A stretch of DNA of 64,000 nucleotides from Saccharopolyspora kobensis (GCF_900108315.1 NZ_FNVB01000002.1:682001-746000); one strand, 5' to 3'; numbered from the stretch's first letter, positions 17,679 through 26,530 are shown. Made by a program: numbers and translations. Notes: generated from the letters alone by a model not told the origin.

Positions 17679-19130
17679 TCAAGGCATGCTCGTGGCCTCT
17701 TCGAGGAGCAGCTTCTTCTGCACCTTGCCCAGCGGGGTGCGGGGAAATTCCTCGACGAAGCGGATCTCCCGCGGACGTTTGTGCCAGGACAGCTCGTCGG
17801 CGACGTGAGCGATGAGCTGATCGCCGAGATCACCGGTCGACGCGGCGTCGCCGCCGGGGTTTTCGAGGATGACGAAAGCGACGATGCGCTGCCCCAAGTC
17901 CTCGTCGGGCACCCCGACGACGGCCGCTTCGCCGACACCGGTGACGTTGCGCAGGCATTCCTCGACCTCGCCCGCACCGATCCGGTACCCGCCGGATTTG
18001 ATCAGATCGACCGACTCGCGGCCGACGATGCGGTGAAAGCCGCGCTCGTCGACGACCGCGAGGTCACCGGTGATGAACCAGCCGTCCTCCGTCCAGGAGT
18101 CGTCGGTCGCCGATGGTTGCCCGAGGTAGCCGCTGAACAAGGACGGCCCCCGAACTTCGAGCCGCCCCACGGACTTTCCGTCGGCCGGCACCGCTTCGCC
18201 GGCTTCGGTCCGAAGCCGAGTGGTGTAGCCGCTCAACGGAACACCCACCCATCCCGGCCTGCGCTCACCGTCGGCGCGCGTGCTGAGCGCGATCAGCATC
18301 TCTGTCATCCCGTACCGCTCGACGAGTGCATGTCCGGTGAGCGTGCGGATGCGTTCGAAGGTCTGAACCGACAGGGGCGCGCTGCCGGAGATCAGCAGCC
18401 GCGCATCGCGCAAGGCCCGGGCGGCCTCCGGATCGTTGGCGATCCGGTTCCAGATCGTCGGCACCCCGAAGAACATCGTCGCCGAGACGGAGGCGTAGTT
18501 GGCAGGGGTGGGGCTTCCAGTGTGCACGAAGGGAGATCCGATGTGCAGGGAACCGAGCACCCCGAGGACCAGGCCGTGCGCGTGGAACAGCGGAAGTCCG
18601 TGGGCGACCGTGTCGGCGGCAGTCCACTGCCACGCGTCGGCCAGCGCCTCCACTCCGGAGGCGATCGCCGAGCGGCTGATCAGCACCCCCTTGGGGACAC
18701 CGGTCGTACCCGACGTGTAGAGGATTGCCGCGGTTTCGGCGTCGGGTGTTCGCGGCAGCGGATCGGCGGAGTGGGTGGTGCCGGCGAGATCGACGGGCAG
18801 CGTGGTCATGGTTGGGGGCACGACGTCTCCCACCATGTACGCCGCCCCCGAGTCGGTCAGCACGTGTTCGCGTTCGGCGGCACCGGCATCGGGCGCGATC
18901 GGCACGAACGGCACGCCGGCCGCGATGCATCCGACCGCAGCGACGACCGTCCGAAGCGATCGGTCGGCCTGGATGGCGATCGGACCGCTGCTCTCCGGCA
19001 GGGACAGCGCGAAGCCGCGGGCCGCGGCGACCAACTCCGCTCGCGTGAGACTGCGGCCGTCGATGGTGACCGCGGTGCGGTCCGGATCGGTCTGGGAGGG
19101 GTTGAACAGATCTGCGAACAGTCGCGTCAT
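17679..19130 (-). CDS. matB: acyl-CoA synthetase, malonyl-CoA synthetase (MatB)-like
   Basis: A 483-residue adenylate-forming enzyme. YTSGTTGVPKG (about 138-148) is the AMP-binding loop, ERYGMTE is the second core motif, and WFITGDLAVVDERGF plus PLGKVQKKLL carry the hinge Asp and catalytic Lys. The length and PLFHAHGLVLGV match MatB, which makes malonyl-CoA from malonate, ATP and CoA. ATG 19130 overlaps the TGA of the carrier gene (ATGA). The upstream matC-like carrier supports a malonate-type substrate. A methylmalonate or other short dicarboxylate is the main alternative. Confidence 0.78.
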   Translation of the reverse strand: MTRLFADLFNPSQTDPDRTAVTIDGRSLTRAELVAAARGFALSLPESSGPIAIQADRSLRTVVAAVGCIAAGVPFVPIAPDAGAAEREHVLTDSGAAYMVGDVVPPTMTTLPVDLAGTTHSADPLPRTPDAETAAILYTSGTTGVPKGVLISRSAIASGVEALADAWQWTAADTVAHGLPLFHAHGLVLGVLGSLHIGSPFVHTGSPTPANYASVSATMFFGVPTIWNRIANDPEAARALRDARLLISGSAPLSVQTFERIRTLTGHALVERYGMTEMLIALSTRADGERRPGWVGVPLSGYTTRLRTEAGEAVPADGKSVGRLEVRGPSLFSGYLGQPSATDDSWTEDGWFITGDLAVVDERGFHRIVGRESVDLIKSGGYRIGAGEVEECLRNVTGVGEAAVVGVPDEDLGQRIVAFVILENPGGDAASTGDLGDQLIAHVADELSWHKRPREIRFVEEFPRTPLGKVQKKLLLEEATSMP

Positions 19131-20464
19131 GAGAAGATCTTTCCGGGAAGGATGAGGAGAACTGTCAGTGCGATCGGACCGATGACGACCAGGGACATGC
19201 TCCACCAGGTGAGCAGGCGGGTCATTCGAGGACGTTGCGCCTCGTCGACCGTCGATGCTGTGAAAGCGGCCCCCACGGTCGAGAACGGTGATACATCGAC
19301 GATCGATGCGCACAGTCCGATGGAGCAGATCAGAGCCCATCCCGGAACACCCCCGTCGGCGATCAGGGGAAGCGCCAGCGGAACGAGGGCTGCCAGCATG
19401 CCGGTGGTCGATGCGAACGCCGACACCAGCGCCGCGACCGCGCAGAGCAGCAGTGCCGCCAGCAACGGCGCACCCACGTGTGCGGCGTGCTCTCCGAGCG
19501 AATCGAACACACCCAGTTCGGACAGCACGCCGACGTAGGTGATGATCCCGCCGACGAGAAGCACCGAGCCCCAATCGATCCGCGTCATCGCCTTCTTGGC
19601 CGCCGATGGCTCCAGCAACGCCAGGGCAGCTCCGAGGCCGAAGCACAGCACTCCGATGTCGGGCTCGCCGCCGAGCAGTGCGATGACGATCGTGAGGACG
19701 ATCAGGAGGCCGATGGCGGCGAGGGTCAGGAGCTGCACAGCGGTGGGCCGCGACCGCTTCCCGAGGTCCGCCTCGGGTTCCAGCTCGGCGGTCAACGTGG
19801 ACTGGCCGTATTCCGACAGCGGGATGCCGACGTTCGCCGCGGCCTTCTCCCGCTGAGGTTCTCGCGATGCCTGCTGACGCTGCTTGCCGAACAGGACGTA
19901 GGCGACGGCGAGGAACACGAGGTTGAGCACCAGAGCACTCCCGAACAACACCGCCGGGGAGATCGCGATGCCGGCTTCTTTCGCCGTACCGAGGGTGATG
20001 ATGCCGAACAGGCTCGTCGGTGCGAACGCGCCCGCGCTCAGGCCGGTTCCCATGGCCAGCGCCATGAGCATCGGATCGATCCGGCGCTCATGAGCCACGC
20101 TCATGCCGATCGGAGCGGTCACGAGGCCCCCCAGCGGAGCGCCCATCGCCGAAATCGTGCCAGTGAGGACGAAGAAGGCCAGCGGTAGCAGTCGATCTCG
20201 CTCGCCGACCCCGGCCAACGCGGCATCGACCAGCCACTGGATCGTGCCGTTGCTGTGGGCGATGCCGAAGAAGTAGGTCACGCCCACCAGCAGCACGAGA
20301 ATGTTCAGCGGGAACCCGGCGATGACGTCTTCCAGGGTCATGTCCGCCAACCCGAGACCGACCGCGCACGCGGCCGGGAACAGCACGATTCCGATGTTCA
20401 CGTTCCGGATCGCCGCGACGGCGAACGCGATGACGAAAACCCCGAAAGCGATTGATTGCACCAC
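19127..20464 (-). CDS. matC: dicarboxylate carrier, MatC-like
   Basis: A 445-residue membrane protein of the ion-transporter superfamily with roughly 12 helices. The N-terminal half (NVNIGIVLFPAACAVGLGL, FPLNILVLLVGVTYFFGIA) matches the MatC_N dicarboxylate-carrier domain. A hydrophilic loop near residues 195-230 joins it to the second half with its SIVDVSPFSTVGAAF re-entrant motif. GTG 20464 follows AGGAGG at eight bases. It should import malonate or a related dicarboxylate for the ligase encoded downstream. Confidence 0.8.
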   Translation of the reverse strand: MVQSIAFGVFVIAFAVAAIRNVNIGIVLFPAACAVGLGLADMTLEDVIAGFPLNILVLLVGVTYFFGIAHSNGTIQWLVDAALAGVGERDRLLPLAFFVLTGTISAMGAPLGGLVTAPIGMSVAHERRIDPMLMALAMGTGLSAGAFAPTSLFGIITLGTAKEAGIAISPAVLFGSALVLNLVFLAVAYVLFGKQRQQASREPQREKAAANVGIPLSEYGQSTLTAELEPEADLGKRSRPTAVQLLTLAAIGLLIVLTIVIALLGGEPDIGVLCFGLGAALALLEPSAAKKAMTRIDWGSVLLVGGIITYVGVLSELGVFDSLGEHAAHVGAPLLAALLLCAVAALVSAFASTTGMLAALVPLALPLIADGGVPGWALICSIGLCASIVDVSPFSTVGAAFTASTVDEAQRPRMTRLLTWWSMSLVVIGPIALTVLLILPGKIFS

Positions 20465-20493
20465 GAGCTCAACCTCCTAGGGCCTTGCCAATC

Positions 20494-20530
20494 GGTCCAC
20501 TCTGCGGCACAATGTCCCTCATCGTGGACC
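20494..20530. promoter_or_regulatory. inverted repeat in the matC-iclR intergenic region
   Basis: GGTCCAC (20494-20500) and GTGGACC (20524-20530) are exact inverted copies 23 bases apart, in the 105-base gap between the divergent matC-like and IclR-type genes. Likely operator for the regulator. Confidence 0.45.
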
Positions 20531-20569
20531 ACGGGCTGTAAGCTAGTTCACTCGCAGGAAGGCGCGCAA

Positions 20570-21328
20570 GTGTCTGTCACGAACAGCGTCGTGTCGGCAT
20601 TCCGGGTTCTTGAGGCGGTCGCGGAGGCCCAGCCCGTCGGACTGTCGGAGGTGGCGAGGGCTACGGAACTGCCCAAGAGCACCACCCAGCGGTGCCTGTT
20701 GACGCTGCAAGACGTCGGCTGGATCAGGCCTTCTGACACCACACCCGTGCGGTGGTCGATCAGCTATCACGCTATTGCGGTGTGCGGCAAGGACTCCAAG
20801 GAATCCCTCCGCGAAGTCGCACTACCGGTGATGAGCGAGCTGCAGCTGGCGACGACGGAAACCGTTCACCTGTGCGCTCCAGGCCGAAACGATCTGGTGC
20901 TCATCGAGCGATTGGACACCGCTCACCCGCTTCGCGCATTTCTACCGCTCGGTGCCAGGGCCAGGTTGCACAGCTCCGCGACGGGACTGGCCTTCCTCGC
21001 GGCGTCGACGGACCAGTTCATCGACACCTACCTCGACGGTGAGCTCGTGGCGGACACTCCCGATTCGCTGACCGACCCCGCGCTGGTGCGAGAAGCGTTG
21101 CACAAGACCAGAGCAGACGGATTTTCCCGCAACACCGGTGGTTTGAGCACGGGGATCAACTCGCTGGGCGCCGCATTGCTCAACGCCCGAAACCAACCGG
21201 TTGGCGCCATCTCGATATCGGGGCCGAGCAGTCGGATCACGCCGGACCGGTTCGACGCGCTCGGGCCGATGGTGCGCGAGGCAGCTGCGCAGATCAGCAC
21301 TCGACTGGGAGCAGTGCCTGCGACCTAG
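20570..21328 (+). CDS. IclR family transcriptional regulator of the mat-like unit
   Basis: A 252-residue regulator with an N-terminal winged helix (VGLSEVARATELPKSTTQRCL) and an IclR ligand domain (LHSSATGLAFLA, NTGGLSTGINSLGAAL). GTG 20570 is chosen because AGGAAGG lies seven bases upstream. It diverges from the matC-like carrier. Known mat operons are usually controlled by a GntR-type MatR, so an IclR protein here is unusual. It lacks the typical RGYA of many IclR members, having ADGFSRNTGG instead. Confidence 0.88.
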   Translation: MSVTNSVVSAFRVLEAVAEAQPVGLSEVARATELPKSTTQRCLLTLQDVGWIRPSDTTPVRWSISYHAIAVCGKDSKESLREVALPVMSELQLATTETVHLCAPGRNDLVLIERLDTAHPLRAFLPLGARARLHSSATGLAFLAASTDQFIDTYLDGELVADTPDSLTDPALVREALHKTRADGFSRNTGGLSTGINSLGAALLNARNQPVGAISISGPSSRITPDRFDALGPMVREAAAQISTRLGAVPAT

Positions 21329-21340
21329 GTTCCGGCCCGG

Positions 21341-21400
21341 CCCGGGGTTTTCGTTCTTGTCCTGTTTGGACGTGATCCCCCAGAGGCCCGTTCCGAGGGC
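21341..21400 (-). pseudogene. degenerate copy of the 3' end of the PQQ-type dehydrogenase gene
   Basis: On the minus strand this stretch still reads LWGITSKQDKNENPGPG, clearly related to LWVTTSNQDNNGNPGAD at the C-terminus of the dehydrogenase encoded from 21526. The nucleotide match is roughly three-quarters over 60 bases in the same orientation. It lies between the IclR stop and the dehydrogenase terminator, so it is a duplicated, decayed gene end. Confidence 0.6.
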
Positions 21401-21473
21401 TGGAGCGGGTGCCGCCACACGCCGGAGCGCAGTTCCAGCCGACCCGGCACACCTGCGATGAGACCGGGCAGCC

Positions 21474-21518
21474 GAACGCCCCTTCTGCCTGTCTCGGGAA
21501 CAGGCAGAAGGGGCGTTC
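21474..21518. terminator. 18-bp hairpin terminator
   Basis: Perfect 18-bp stem (21474-21491 with 21501-21518) and a 9-base loop, ending the sugar dehydrogenase transcript eight bases after its stop. Confidence 0.85.
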
Positions 21519-21525
21519 AACGGTG

Positions 21526-22539
21526 TTACGGGGTGACGCTGAGGATCTGGTCGTCGTCGGCGCCGGGGTTTCCGTTGTTGTCCTGGTTGGAAGTCGTCAC
21601 CCAGAGGGTGCCGTCCGGGGCCGAGACCGGCGTGCGGAGGCGGCCGTACTCGCCGGCGAGCAGCGCGGTCGGCTCACCGACCGACCCGTCGCCGTTGAGC
21701 GGGATCTGCCAGAGGCGCTGGCCGCGCAGCGCAGCGACGTAGATGTTGCCGTCGTGCACCGCCAGGCCGCTGGGCGAGGACTCGCGGGTCGGCCAGGTCA
21801 CCAGCGGATCGGTGAACTCGTCGTTGCCGCACTCGCCCTCGCACTCGGGCCAGCCGTAGTTCTTGCCGCCCTCGATCAGGTTGACCTCGTCCCAGGTGGC
21901 GTCGCCGAGCTCCGAGGAGTACAGCCTGCCCGCGTCGTCCCAACCCAGTCCCTGCGGGTTGCGGTGGCCCAGCGAGTAGATCAGCGAGTCGCCGAACGGG
22001 TTGTCCGGGGCCGGTTTCCCGTCGGGGGTCATCCGCAGGATCTTGCCGTTGAGCGAGTCCGGGTCCTGCGCGCTGGGCTTGTCCTGGGCGTCGCCGGTTG
22101 CGGCGTAGAGCATCCCGTCCGGGCCGAAGGCGAGGCGGCCGCCGTTGTGGTAGCGGTTCTTCTTGATGCCGGTCACGATCGGCTGCGGTGCCTCCCCGAG
22201 GCGCAGCTTCGCGATCCGGTTGTCCTCGCTGGTGCTGTAGAAGACGAACACCGTCTGATCGGACTCGAACTGCGGCGAGACGGCCAGGCCCATCAGCCCG
22301 CCCTCGCCGTTGGTCGGCTCGGAGTCCTCGATCTTCTGCACCTCGGCGACCTGGCCGTCCTTCAGGGACATGAGCTGCCCGGTGTCGCGCTGGGTGAACA
22401 GCGCCGAGCCGTCGGGCAGGAACGCCAGTCCCCACGGGATGTCCAAGCCGGTGGCCACCGGCTTGACCTCGGCCGCGGCGGCTGCCGGGGTGAGGGCCAA
22501 CATGAGCGCGGCGACGACCGCGCAGGTGCGACGGATCAT
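21526..22539 (-). CDS. secreted PQQ-dependent sugar (sorbosone/glucose) dehydrogenase
   Basis: A 337-residue six-bladed propeller. Residues 1-23 form a signal peptide ending AAAAA. GLDIPWGLAFLPDG opens blade 1, then RYHNGGRLAFGPDG, SLGHRNPQGLGWD and SELGDATWDEVN carry the residues that hold PQQ, calcium and the catalytic His in soluble glucose dehydrogenases and Yli-type aldose dehydrogenases. GGAGGAGG precedes ATG 22539. It probably oxidises aldoses outside the membrane. The cofactor dependence is by family. Confidence 0.88.
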   Translation of the reverse strand: MIRRTCAVVAALMLALTPAAAAAEVKPVATGLDIPWGLAFLPDGSALFTQRDTGQLMSLKDGQVAEVQKIEDSEPTNGEGGLMGLAVSPQFESDQTVFVFYSTSEDNRIAKLRLGEAPQPIVTGIKKNRYHNGGRLAFGPDGMLYAATGDAQDKPSAQDPDSLNGKILRMTPDGKPAPDNPFGDSLIYSLGHRNPQGLGWDDAGRLYSSELGDATWDEVNLIEGGKNYGWPECEGECGNDEFTDPLVTWPTRESSPSGLAVHDGNIYVAALRGQRLWQIPLNGDGSVGEPTALLAGEYGRLRTPVSAPDGTLWVTTSNQDNNGNPGADDDQILSVTP

Positions 22540-22664
22540 CAACGACCTCCTCCCATCGCGGGCGCACGAGCGCGCGCGAACATCGCGGTGAGGCGGCGGT
22601 TCACCACCGGTGATCACAGCACGCACCGGTGCGGGCGCGTACCGCCACCAGGAGTCACCTGGTT

Positions 22665-23591
22665 TCAGCCGGTCTGCGCGGGCGAGTAGTGCTTGGGGTC
22701 GTCGCGGCGGTCCGGCGGTGGGAGGTAGCGGGGCGGGGTTTCGACCAGCGGCGCGTCGGCCGGGATCTTCCCGCGCACGCGTTGCCAGCCCGCGCGGGCG
22801 CGCGGGTGGTACCGCAGCTCGAACGGAACCAGGCGCCAGGCGAAGGCGAGCGCGCGCCCCAGCAGCCGCAGGAGCCGCTCGTCGCGCGCGGTCCACCGGT
22901 AGCCGAGCTTGTCGCGGATGGCCTGGTCGTAAACACCCACGGTGAGCCAGACGAAGCCGCGGCTGATCGGGATGCGGGCGAGCTTCCACAGCGGCGCGGG
23001 CAGCCAGCGCAGCGCGGGCGGCTTGCCGATCCGCGAGATGTCCAGGACGTCACGCGTGGCCTTGTTGTCCTCCAGCACCTCGCGGCACATTCGGTCCCAG
23101 TACGCCTTGAAGCTCGGCCAGTCCGGCGGCACCGGGCGCATGCTCATCCCGTACAGGCGGTACCACTGCACGCCCTCGGCGTAGATCTGCTCCTTCTGCT
23201 CCTCGGTGAGCGGGTCGCCGAAGTGCTCGTTGATCAGGATCGGCATCACCAGGAACGTCGAGTGCGCCCAGAAGTAGGTGTCCGGGTTGAGCGCGTGGTA
23301 GGGCCGCCCGCGCTTGTCGACGCCCTTGATCGTGTCGTGGTAGCCGCGCACCTGCCGCGCGGTCTGCTCGGCGCGCGGGCCGTCGTAGATCACCCCGCCG
23401 ATCGGGTACAGGGACCGGAAGAGCCGTTCCCAGCGCTCGTCGAAGAACTGCGAGTGCTGCTCGACGCCCGCGCCCAGCTGCGGGTGCATGTTCTGCATCG
23501 ACCCGGCCCACAGCGCCAGCAGCAGGCCGCGCCAGTCGCCGAAGTATCGCCACATGAGCGAATCCGGACCGAGCGGTGTCGGCTTCGACAT
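22665..23591 (-). CDS. oxygenase MpaB family protein (DUF2236)
   Basis: A 308-residue protein of the ER-bound-oxygenase/latex-clearing-protein fold. PDSLMWRYFGDWRGLLLAL opens the domain. YHDTIKGVDKRGRPYHALNP and FWAHSTFLVMPILINEHFG carry the conserved His and Asp residues; the family binds b-type haem or a similar oxidant. ATG 23591 follows GGAGGGAG. A divergent TetR gene starts 101 bases away and probably controls it. Substrates in actinomycetes range from lipids to polyisoprene; none is indicated here. Confidence 0.82.
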   Translation of the reverse strand: MSKPTPLGPDSLMWRYFGDWRGLLLALWAGSMQNMHPQLGAGVEQHSQFFDERWERLFRSLYPIGGVIYDGPRAEQTARQVRGYHDTIKGVDKRGRPYHALNPDTYFWAHSTFLVMPILINEHFGDPLTEEQKEQIYAEGVQWYRLYGMSMRPVPPDWPSFKAYWDRMCREVLEDNKATRDVLDISRIGKPPALRWLPAPLWKLARIPISRGFVWLTVGVYDQAIRDKLGYRWTARDERLLRLLGRALAFAWRLVPFELRYHPRARAGWQRVRGKIPADAPLVETPPRYLPPPDRRDDPKHYSPAQTG

Positions 23592-23692
23592 CGGTGCTCC
23601 CTCCAGAACTGAGGACACCTGTCGTCAAAGTAGGATCGCGGCGGGTGCCCGTCAACGACCACCGCGCCGAACCAACCGAGCGGAGCAACCGG

Positions 23693-24298
23693 ATGACGTG
23701 GGGCGGAACCAACCTCGAGCAGCGCCGGTCCGCGCGGCGGTCGAAGCTGCTCGAAGTCGGCCTGGAGCTGTTGGGCACGCAGGGCAGCGCGGCCGTGACG
23801 GTCCGCTCGGTATGCCGCCACGCCAAGCTCACCGACCGCTACTTCTACGAGAGCTTCTCCGACCGGGACGCGCTGCTGCTGGCGGTGTACGACCAGGTCG
23901 CCGAGGAGGCGAGAACCGCGCTGGGCGCAGCGATGGCGAACACCGAGGGCACCCGGGAAGCGGTGGCGACAGCCGCCGTCGAAGCGTTCCTCGCCGTGCT
24001 CACCGACGACCCGCGCAAGGGCCGGGTGCTGCTGCTGGAACCCGTGACCGACGCGACGCTGGGCGGCCGGGGCGCTGAGCTGATGCCGGTGTTCGCCGAC
24101 CTGATCCGGTCCGAACTCGACGGGGAGGCCGCCGACCTGGGGGCGCGGATGACGGCCACGGCACTGATCGGCGCGCTGACGAACCTCTTCATCCGCTGGC
24201 TGGACGGCAGCCTCCCCGCCACGCACGAGCAGCTGGTCGACTACTGCGTGAAACTCCTCCTCACCGCGGCTTCTCTGGTCGACGACCACGCGGTCTAG
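23693..24298 (+). CDS. TetR/AcrR family transcriptional regulator
   Basis: A 201-residue repressor. The N-terminal three-helix DNA-binding domain (RRSKLLEVGLELLGTQG through CRHAKLTDRYFYESFSDRD) is typical; the C-terminal ligand domain is all-helical. ATG 23693 is chosen, with GGAG eight bases upstream; the frame also opens at GTG 23645. It diverges from the MpaB-type oxygenase gene, which is its probable target. Confidence 0.9.
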   Translation: MTWGGTNLEQRRSARRSKLLEVGLELLGTQGSAAVTVRSVCRHAKLTDRYFYESFSDRDALLLAVYDQVAEEARTALGAAMANTEGTREAVATAAVEAFLAVLTDDPRKGRVLLLEPVTDATLGGRGAELMPVFADLIRSELDGEAADLGARMTATALIGALTNLFIRWLDGSLPATHEQLVDYCVKLLLTAASLVDDHAV

Positions 24299-24493
24299 CC
24301 CTCAAGATCACCGGTTCCGCCAGGTACGCCGCGAAGTCGGCTCGCCGAATCGGATCTCCCGCCCGGATGCGGTTGCGCCCAGCCGGCCAGCCGCCCGGAG
24401 CGGCGCCCCGCGGCCTACCTGGTGCCAGCGGAGGTCGAGCCGGTGGGACGTTCGTCGAGCTGGCTCTGGAGACCCTTCGTCTATGTTGAACCC

Positions 24494-25393
24494 ATGGACG
24501 TGCTCACCGGTCTGCTCCGAGGTGTCCGGGCTGAGAGCACCTTGTTCCGCCGAGCCGAACTTCCCGCGCCGTGGTCGTTGAACTCTCTTGGAGAAGCGTC
24601 CCTGGCGCTCTGCGCCGTGGTCGGCGGCCACGGGTGGCTGCTGCCCGGCAGCGGCGAGCCGACGCTGCTGGAGCAGGGCGACGCCGTCCTCTCGCGTGAA
24701 CCGTTCTCCGTGGTCAGCGACCTCCCGAGCGGCGAACGCGCGGCAGCCGGCCACACCGTGCTCTTGATCGGCGGTTACCGGCTGTGCAGCAACTCCGGCC
24801 GCCGGCTCGTGGACGCGTTGCCGTCCCCGCTCGTCCTGCCGGATGACGGTGGTGCTCCCGTCCTCGAGTTCATCGCCGCCGAGGTCGCCTCGGTCAAGCC
24901 GGGCCAGGACGCCGTCCTCGAACGATTGCTGGACTGGTTCCTGCTGTGCGCGCTCCGTGCTTGGTTCGACCGCCCGGAGGTGCTGCCACCCGCTTGGCAC
25001 CGGGCGCTGTCCGACCCGGTCGTCGGCCTCGCGCTGCACGCCATGCACGAAGAACCGGCCAGGCCGTGGACAGTCGCTTCGCTGGCCGAGCGCTCCGGTG
25101 TTTCCCGGACCACGCTGGCCAAGCGGTTCACCGCGCTGGTCGGTGAACCGCCGCTGTCCTACCTGACCGACTGGCGGATGTCGCTGGCGACCGAACTGCT
25201 GGCCGAACCCGGCGCAACGGTCTCCTCGGTGGCCAAGCGCGTGGGCTACGCCGACGGTTTCGGCTTCAGCTCGGCGTTCAAACGCGCCAGGGGGATCAGC
25301 CCGAGCGAGGTCTCGGCAGGCCGGGACCCTCGTTCCGGTCGGCTGCGCGCGCCGACGCACCTCCCGCCGCAGCCCGCAGCGGACGGCCGGTGA
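24494..25393 (+). CDS. AraC family regulator with cupin-type sensor
   Basis: A 299-residue regulator. The N-terminal half (LTGLLRGVRAESTLFRRAEL, LEQGDAVLSREPF) is a cupin-like effector domain. The C-terminal half has two helix-turn-helices, including VASLAERSGVSRTTLAKRF and YADGFGFSSAFKRARGISPS. TATGTT at 24482-24487 lies six bases before ATG 24494, suggesting a leaderless mRNA. Relatives are often encoded next to oxidoreductase or efflux genes. Nothing in the gap 24299-24493 suggests another gene. Confidence 0.9.
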   Translation: MDVLTGLLRGVRAESTLFRRAELPAPWSLNSLGEASLALCAVVGGHGWLLPGSGEPTLLEQGDAVLSREPFSVVSDLPSGERAAAGHTVLLIGGYRLCSNSGRRLVDALPSPLVLPDDGGAPVLEFIAAEVASVKPGQDAVLERLLDWFLLCALRAWFDRPEVLPPAWHRALSDPVVGLALHAMHEEPARPWTVASLAERSGVSRTTLAKRFTALVGEPPLSYLTDWRMSLATELLAEPGATVSSVAKRVGYADGFGFSSAFKRARGISPSEVSAGRDPRSGRLRAPTHLPPQPAADGR

Positions 25394-25481
25394 CCACCGC
25401 GCGGAACACCCGCTTCGCAAGGGCGGTCCGCCCGGCCACCTACACTCGGTGGTGGACGCGAGCAGGGAGGCCCAGCAAGAG

Positions 25482-25709
25482 ATGAGCAAGAGTCAACTCA
25501 CCACCGTGCTGGTGCGCACGCTGCTGTTCTTCGTCGTCGCGGTGGTGCTGGGCTTCATCTCGGGCTGGCAGATCTACGCGATCATCGCGGTCGCCCTGAC
25601 CGGTGGCGCGGCGCTGGTGCAGCTGGGCGGCGTGCTGTGGCTGGCGCGCGCCGAGCGGGAGCGGCCGGAGGCGGCGAAGGGGCCGGTCAAGCCGGAGGGC
25701 TTCCTCTGA
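25482..25709 (+). CDS. DUF4229 small membrane protein
   Basis: A 75-residue protein with two hydrophobic helices (TLLFFVVAVVLGFISGW, IYAIIAVALTGGAALVQLGG) and a short charged tail. This is the DUF4229 pattern common in actinomycetes, function unknown. ATG 25482 has GGGAGG nine bases upstream. Six bases after its stop begins the promoter region of the csoR-like gene. Confidence 0.75.
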   Translation: MSKSQLTTVLVRTLLFFVVAVVLGFISGWQIYAIIAVALTGGAALVQLGGVLWLARAERERPEAAKGPVKPEGFL

Positions 25710-25715
25710 TCAACT

Positions 25716-25745
25716 TTGCCGAGCATTACCCCCCTGGGGTATAAA
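25716..25745 (+). promoter_or_regulatory. CsoR-type operator inside a promoter
   Basis: TTGCCG (25716-25721) and TATAAA (25740-25745) are 18 bases apart and form a promoter. The spacer carries a 15-bp GC-rich palindrome ending in TA steps (25727-25741), TACCCC-N3-GGGGTA-like, which is the form of CsoR copper operators. A bound repressor would block the promoter. Confidence 0.75.
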
Positions 25746-25771
25746 GGAGGCAGAACTCCGGGGAGGTGCCG

Positions 25772-26053
25772 ATGCACGGCTACGCGCACGACAAGGACAA
25801 CTACGCCAAGCGGCTGCGGCGGATCGAGGGGCAGGTCCGCGGACTGGCCCGGATGATCGACAACGACGAGTACTGCATCGACGTGCTCACCCAGATCTCG
25901 GCCACCACCAAGGCCCTGCAGGCCGTGGCCCTGGGCCTGCTGGACGAGCACCTCAAGCACTGCGTCTCCGAAGCGCTCACCGAGGGCGGCGAGCAGGCCG
26001 AGGACAAGATCCGCGAGGCCAGCGACGCGATCGCCCGACTGGTGAAGTCCTGA
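25772..26053 (+). CDS. csoR: CsoR-family metal-sensing repressor
   Basis: A 93-residue all-helical protein. Cys35, His60 and Cys64 (in EYCIDVLTQ and LLDEHLKHC) are the Cu(I) ligands of CsoR; Tyr34 is also kept. ATG 25772 is chosen (GGGGAGG upstream); GTG 25766 is in frame. It sits behind a promoter with a CsoR-like palindrome, so autoregulation is expected. It leads into the DUF6153 and DUF305 genes. No copA or copZ lies nearby, so a persulfide or other sensor is a lesser possibility. Confidence 0.9.
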   Translation: MHGYAHDKDNYAKRLRRIEGQVRGLARMIDNDEYCIDVLTQISATTKALQAVALGLLDEHLKHCVSEALTEGGEQAEDKIREASDAIARLVKS

Positions 26054-26088
26054 CGACCGGCAAACCCAACCCCGGTATGGTGGGCAAC

Positions 26089-26448
26089 GTGCGCGAACGT
26101 CCAGGGCTGCTCCGCTGGGGCCTACTGCTGGTCCTCGCGTTCTGCGTCGTGCTGATGCACCACGTCCCGGCGCAGCAGCACGAGTCGGCGCACCAACCGG
26201 CGGCCGCCGCCGTGCAGACCGCGGCGGTCGAGCACCACGAGCCGCCGGCGGACTCCGGTCACGGCGCGCTGCACCTGTGCCTGGCGATCCTCGCCGGATT
26301 CCTGGTGCTGCTGCTCCCCCGGCTCCGGCGCGCTCTCCGAGCCGCGGCCGAACTGCCGAGGAGCCTCGCCGTGGCCCTGCCGGTGCTGCTCCCGCCACCT
26401 CTGCCCGTACCGCGAAGACTCGCGGCGCTGTGCGTGCTTCGTCGCTGA
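26089..26448 (+). CDS. DUF6153 family membrane protein
   Basis: A 119-residue protein with an N-terminal helix (LLRWGLLLVLAFCVVLMHH), a His/Ala-rich loop (QQHESAHQ, EHHEPPADSGHG) and a second helix (LCLAILAGFLVLLLP). This is the DUF6153 layout, found in actinomycetes beside DUF305 and copper genes. TATGGT (26076-26081) lies seven bases before GTG 26089, suggesting a leaderless transcript; ATG 26077 within it is the alternative start. The histidine-rich outer loop could bind metal, by inference. Confidence 0.75.
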   Translation: MRERPGLLRWGLLLVLAFCVVLMHHVPAQQHESAHQPAAAAVQTAAVEHHEPPADSGHGALHLCLAILAGFLVLLLPRLRRALRAAAELPRSLAVALPVLLPPPLPVPRRLAALCVLRR

Positions 26449-26530
26449 TCGGCAGCTGATCGGCCACGACCTCCGCGTCGTGGCTCGATGACGCATGCCC
26501 GATTCAGCTCATGGAAAGACGAGGACAACG

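Noticed and set aside
23602-23640. operator between the MpaB-type gene and tetR
   Set aside because: Short partial symmetry only; no palindrome good enough to report as a site.
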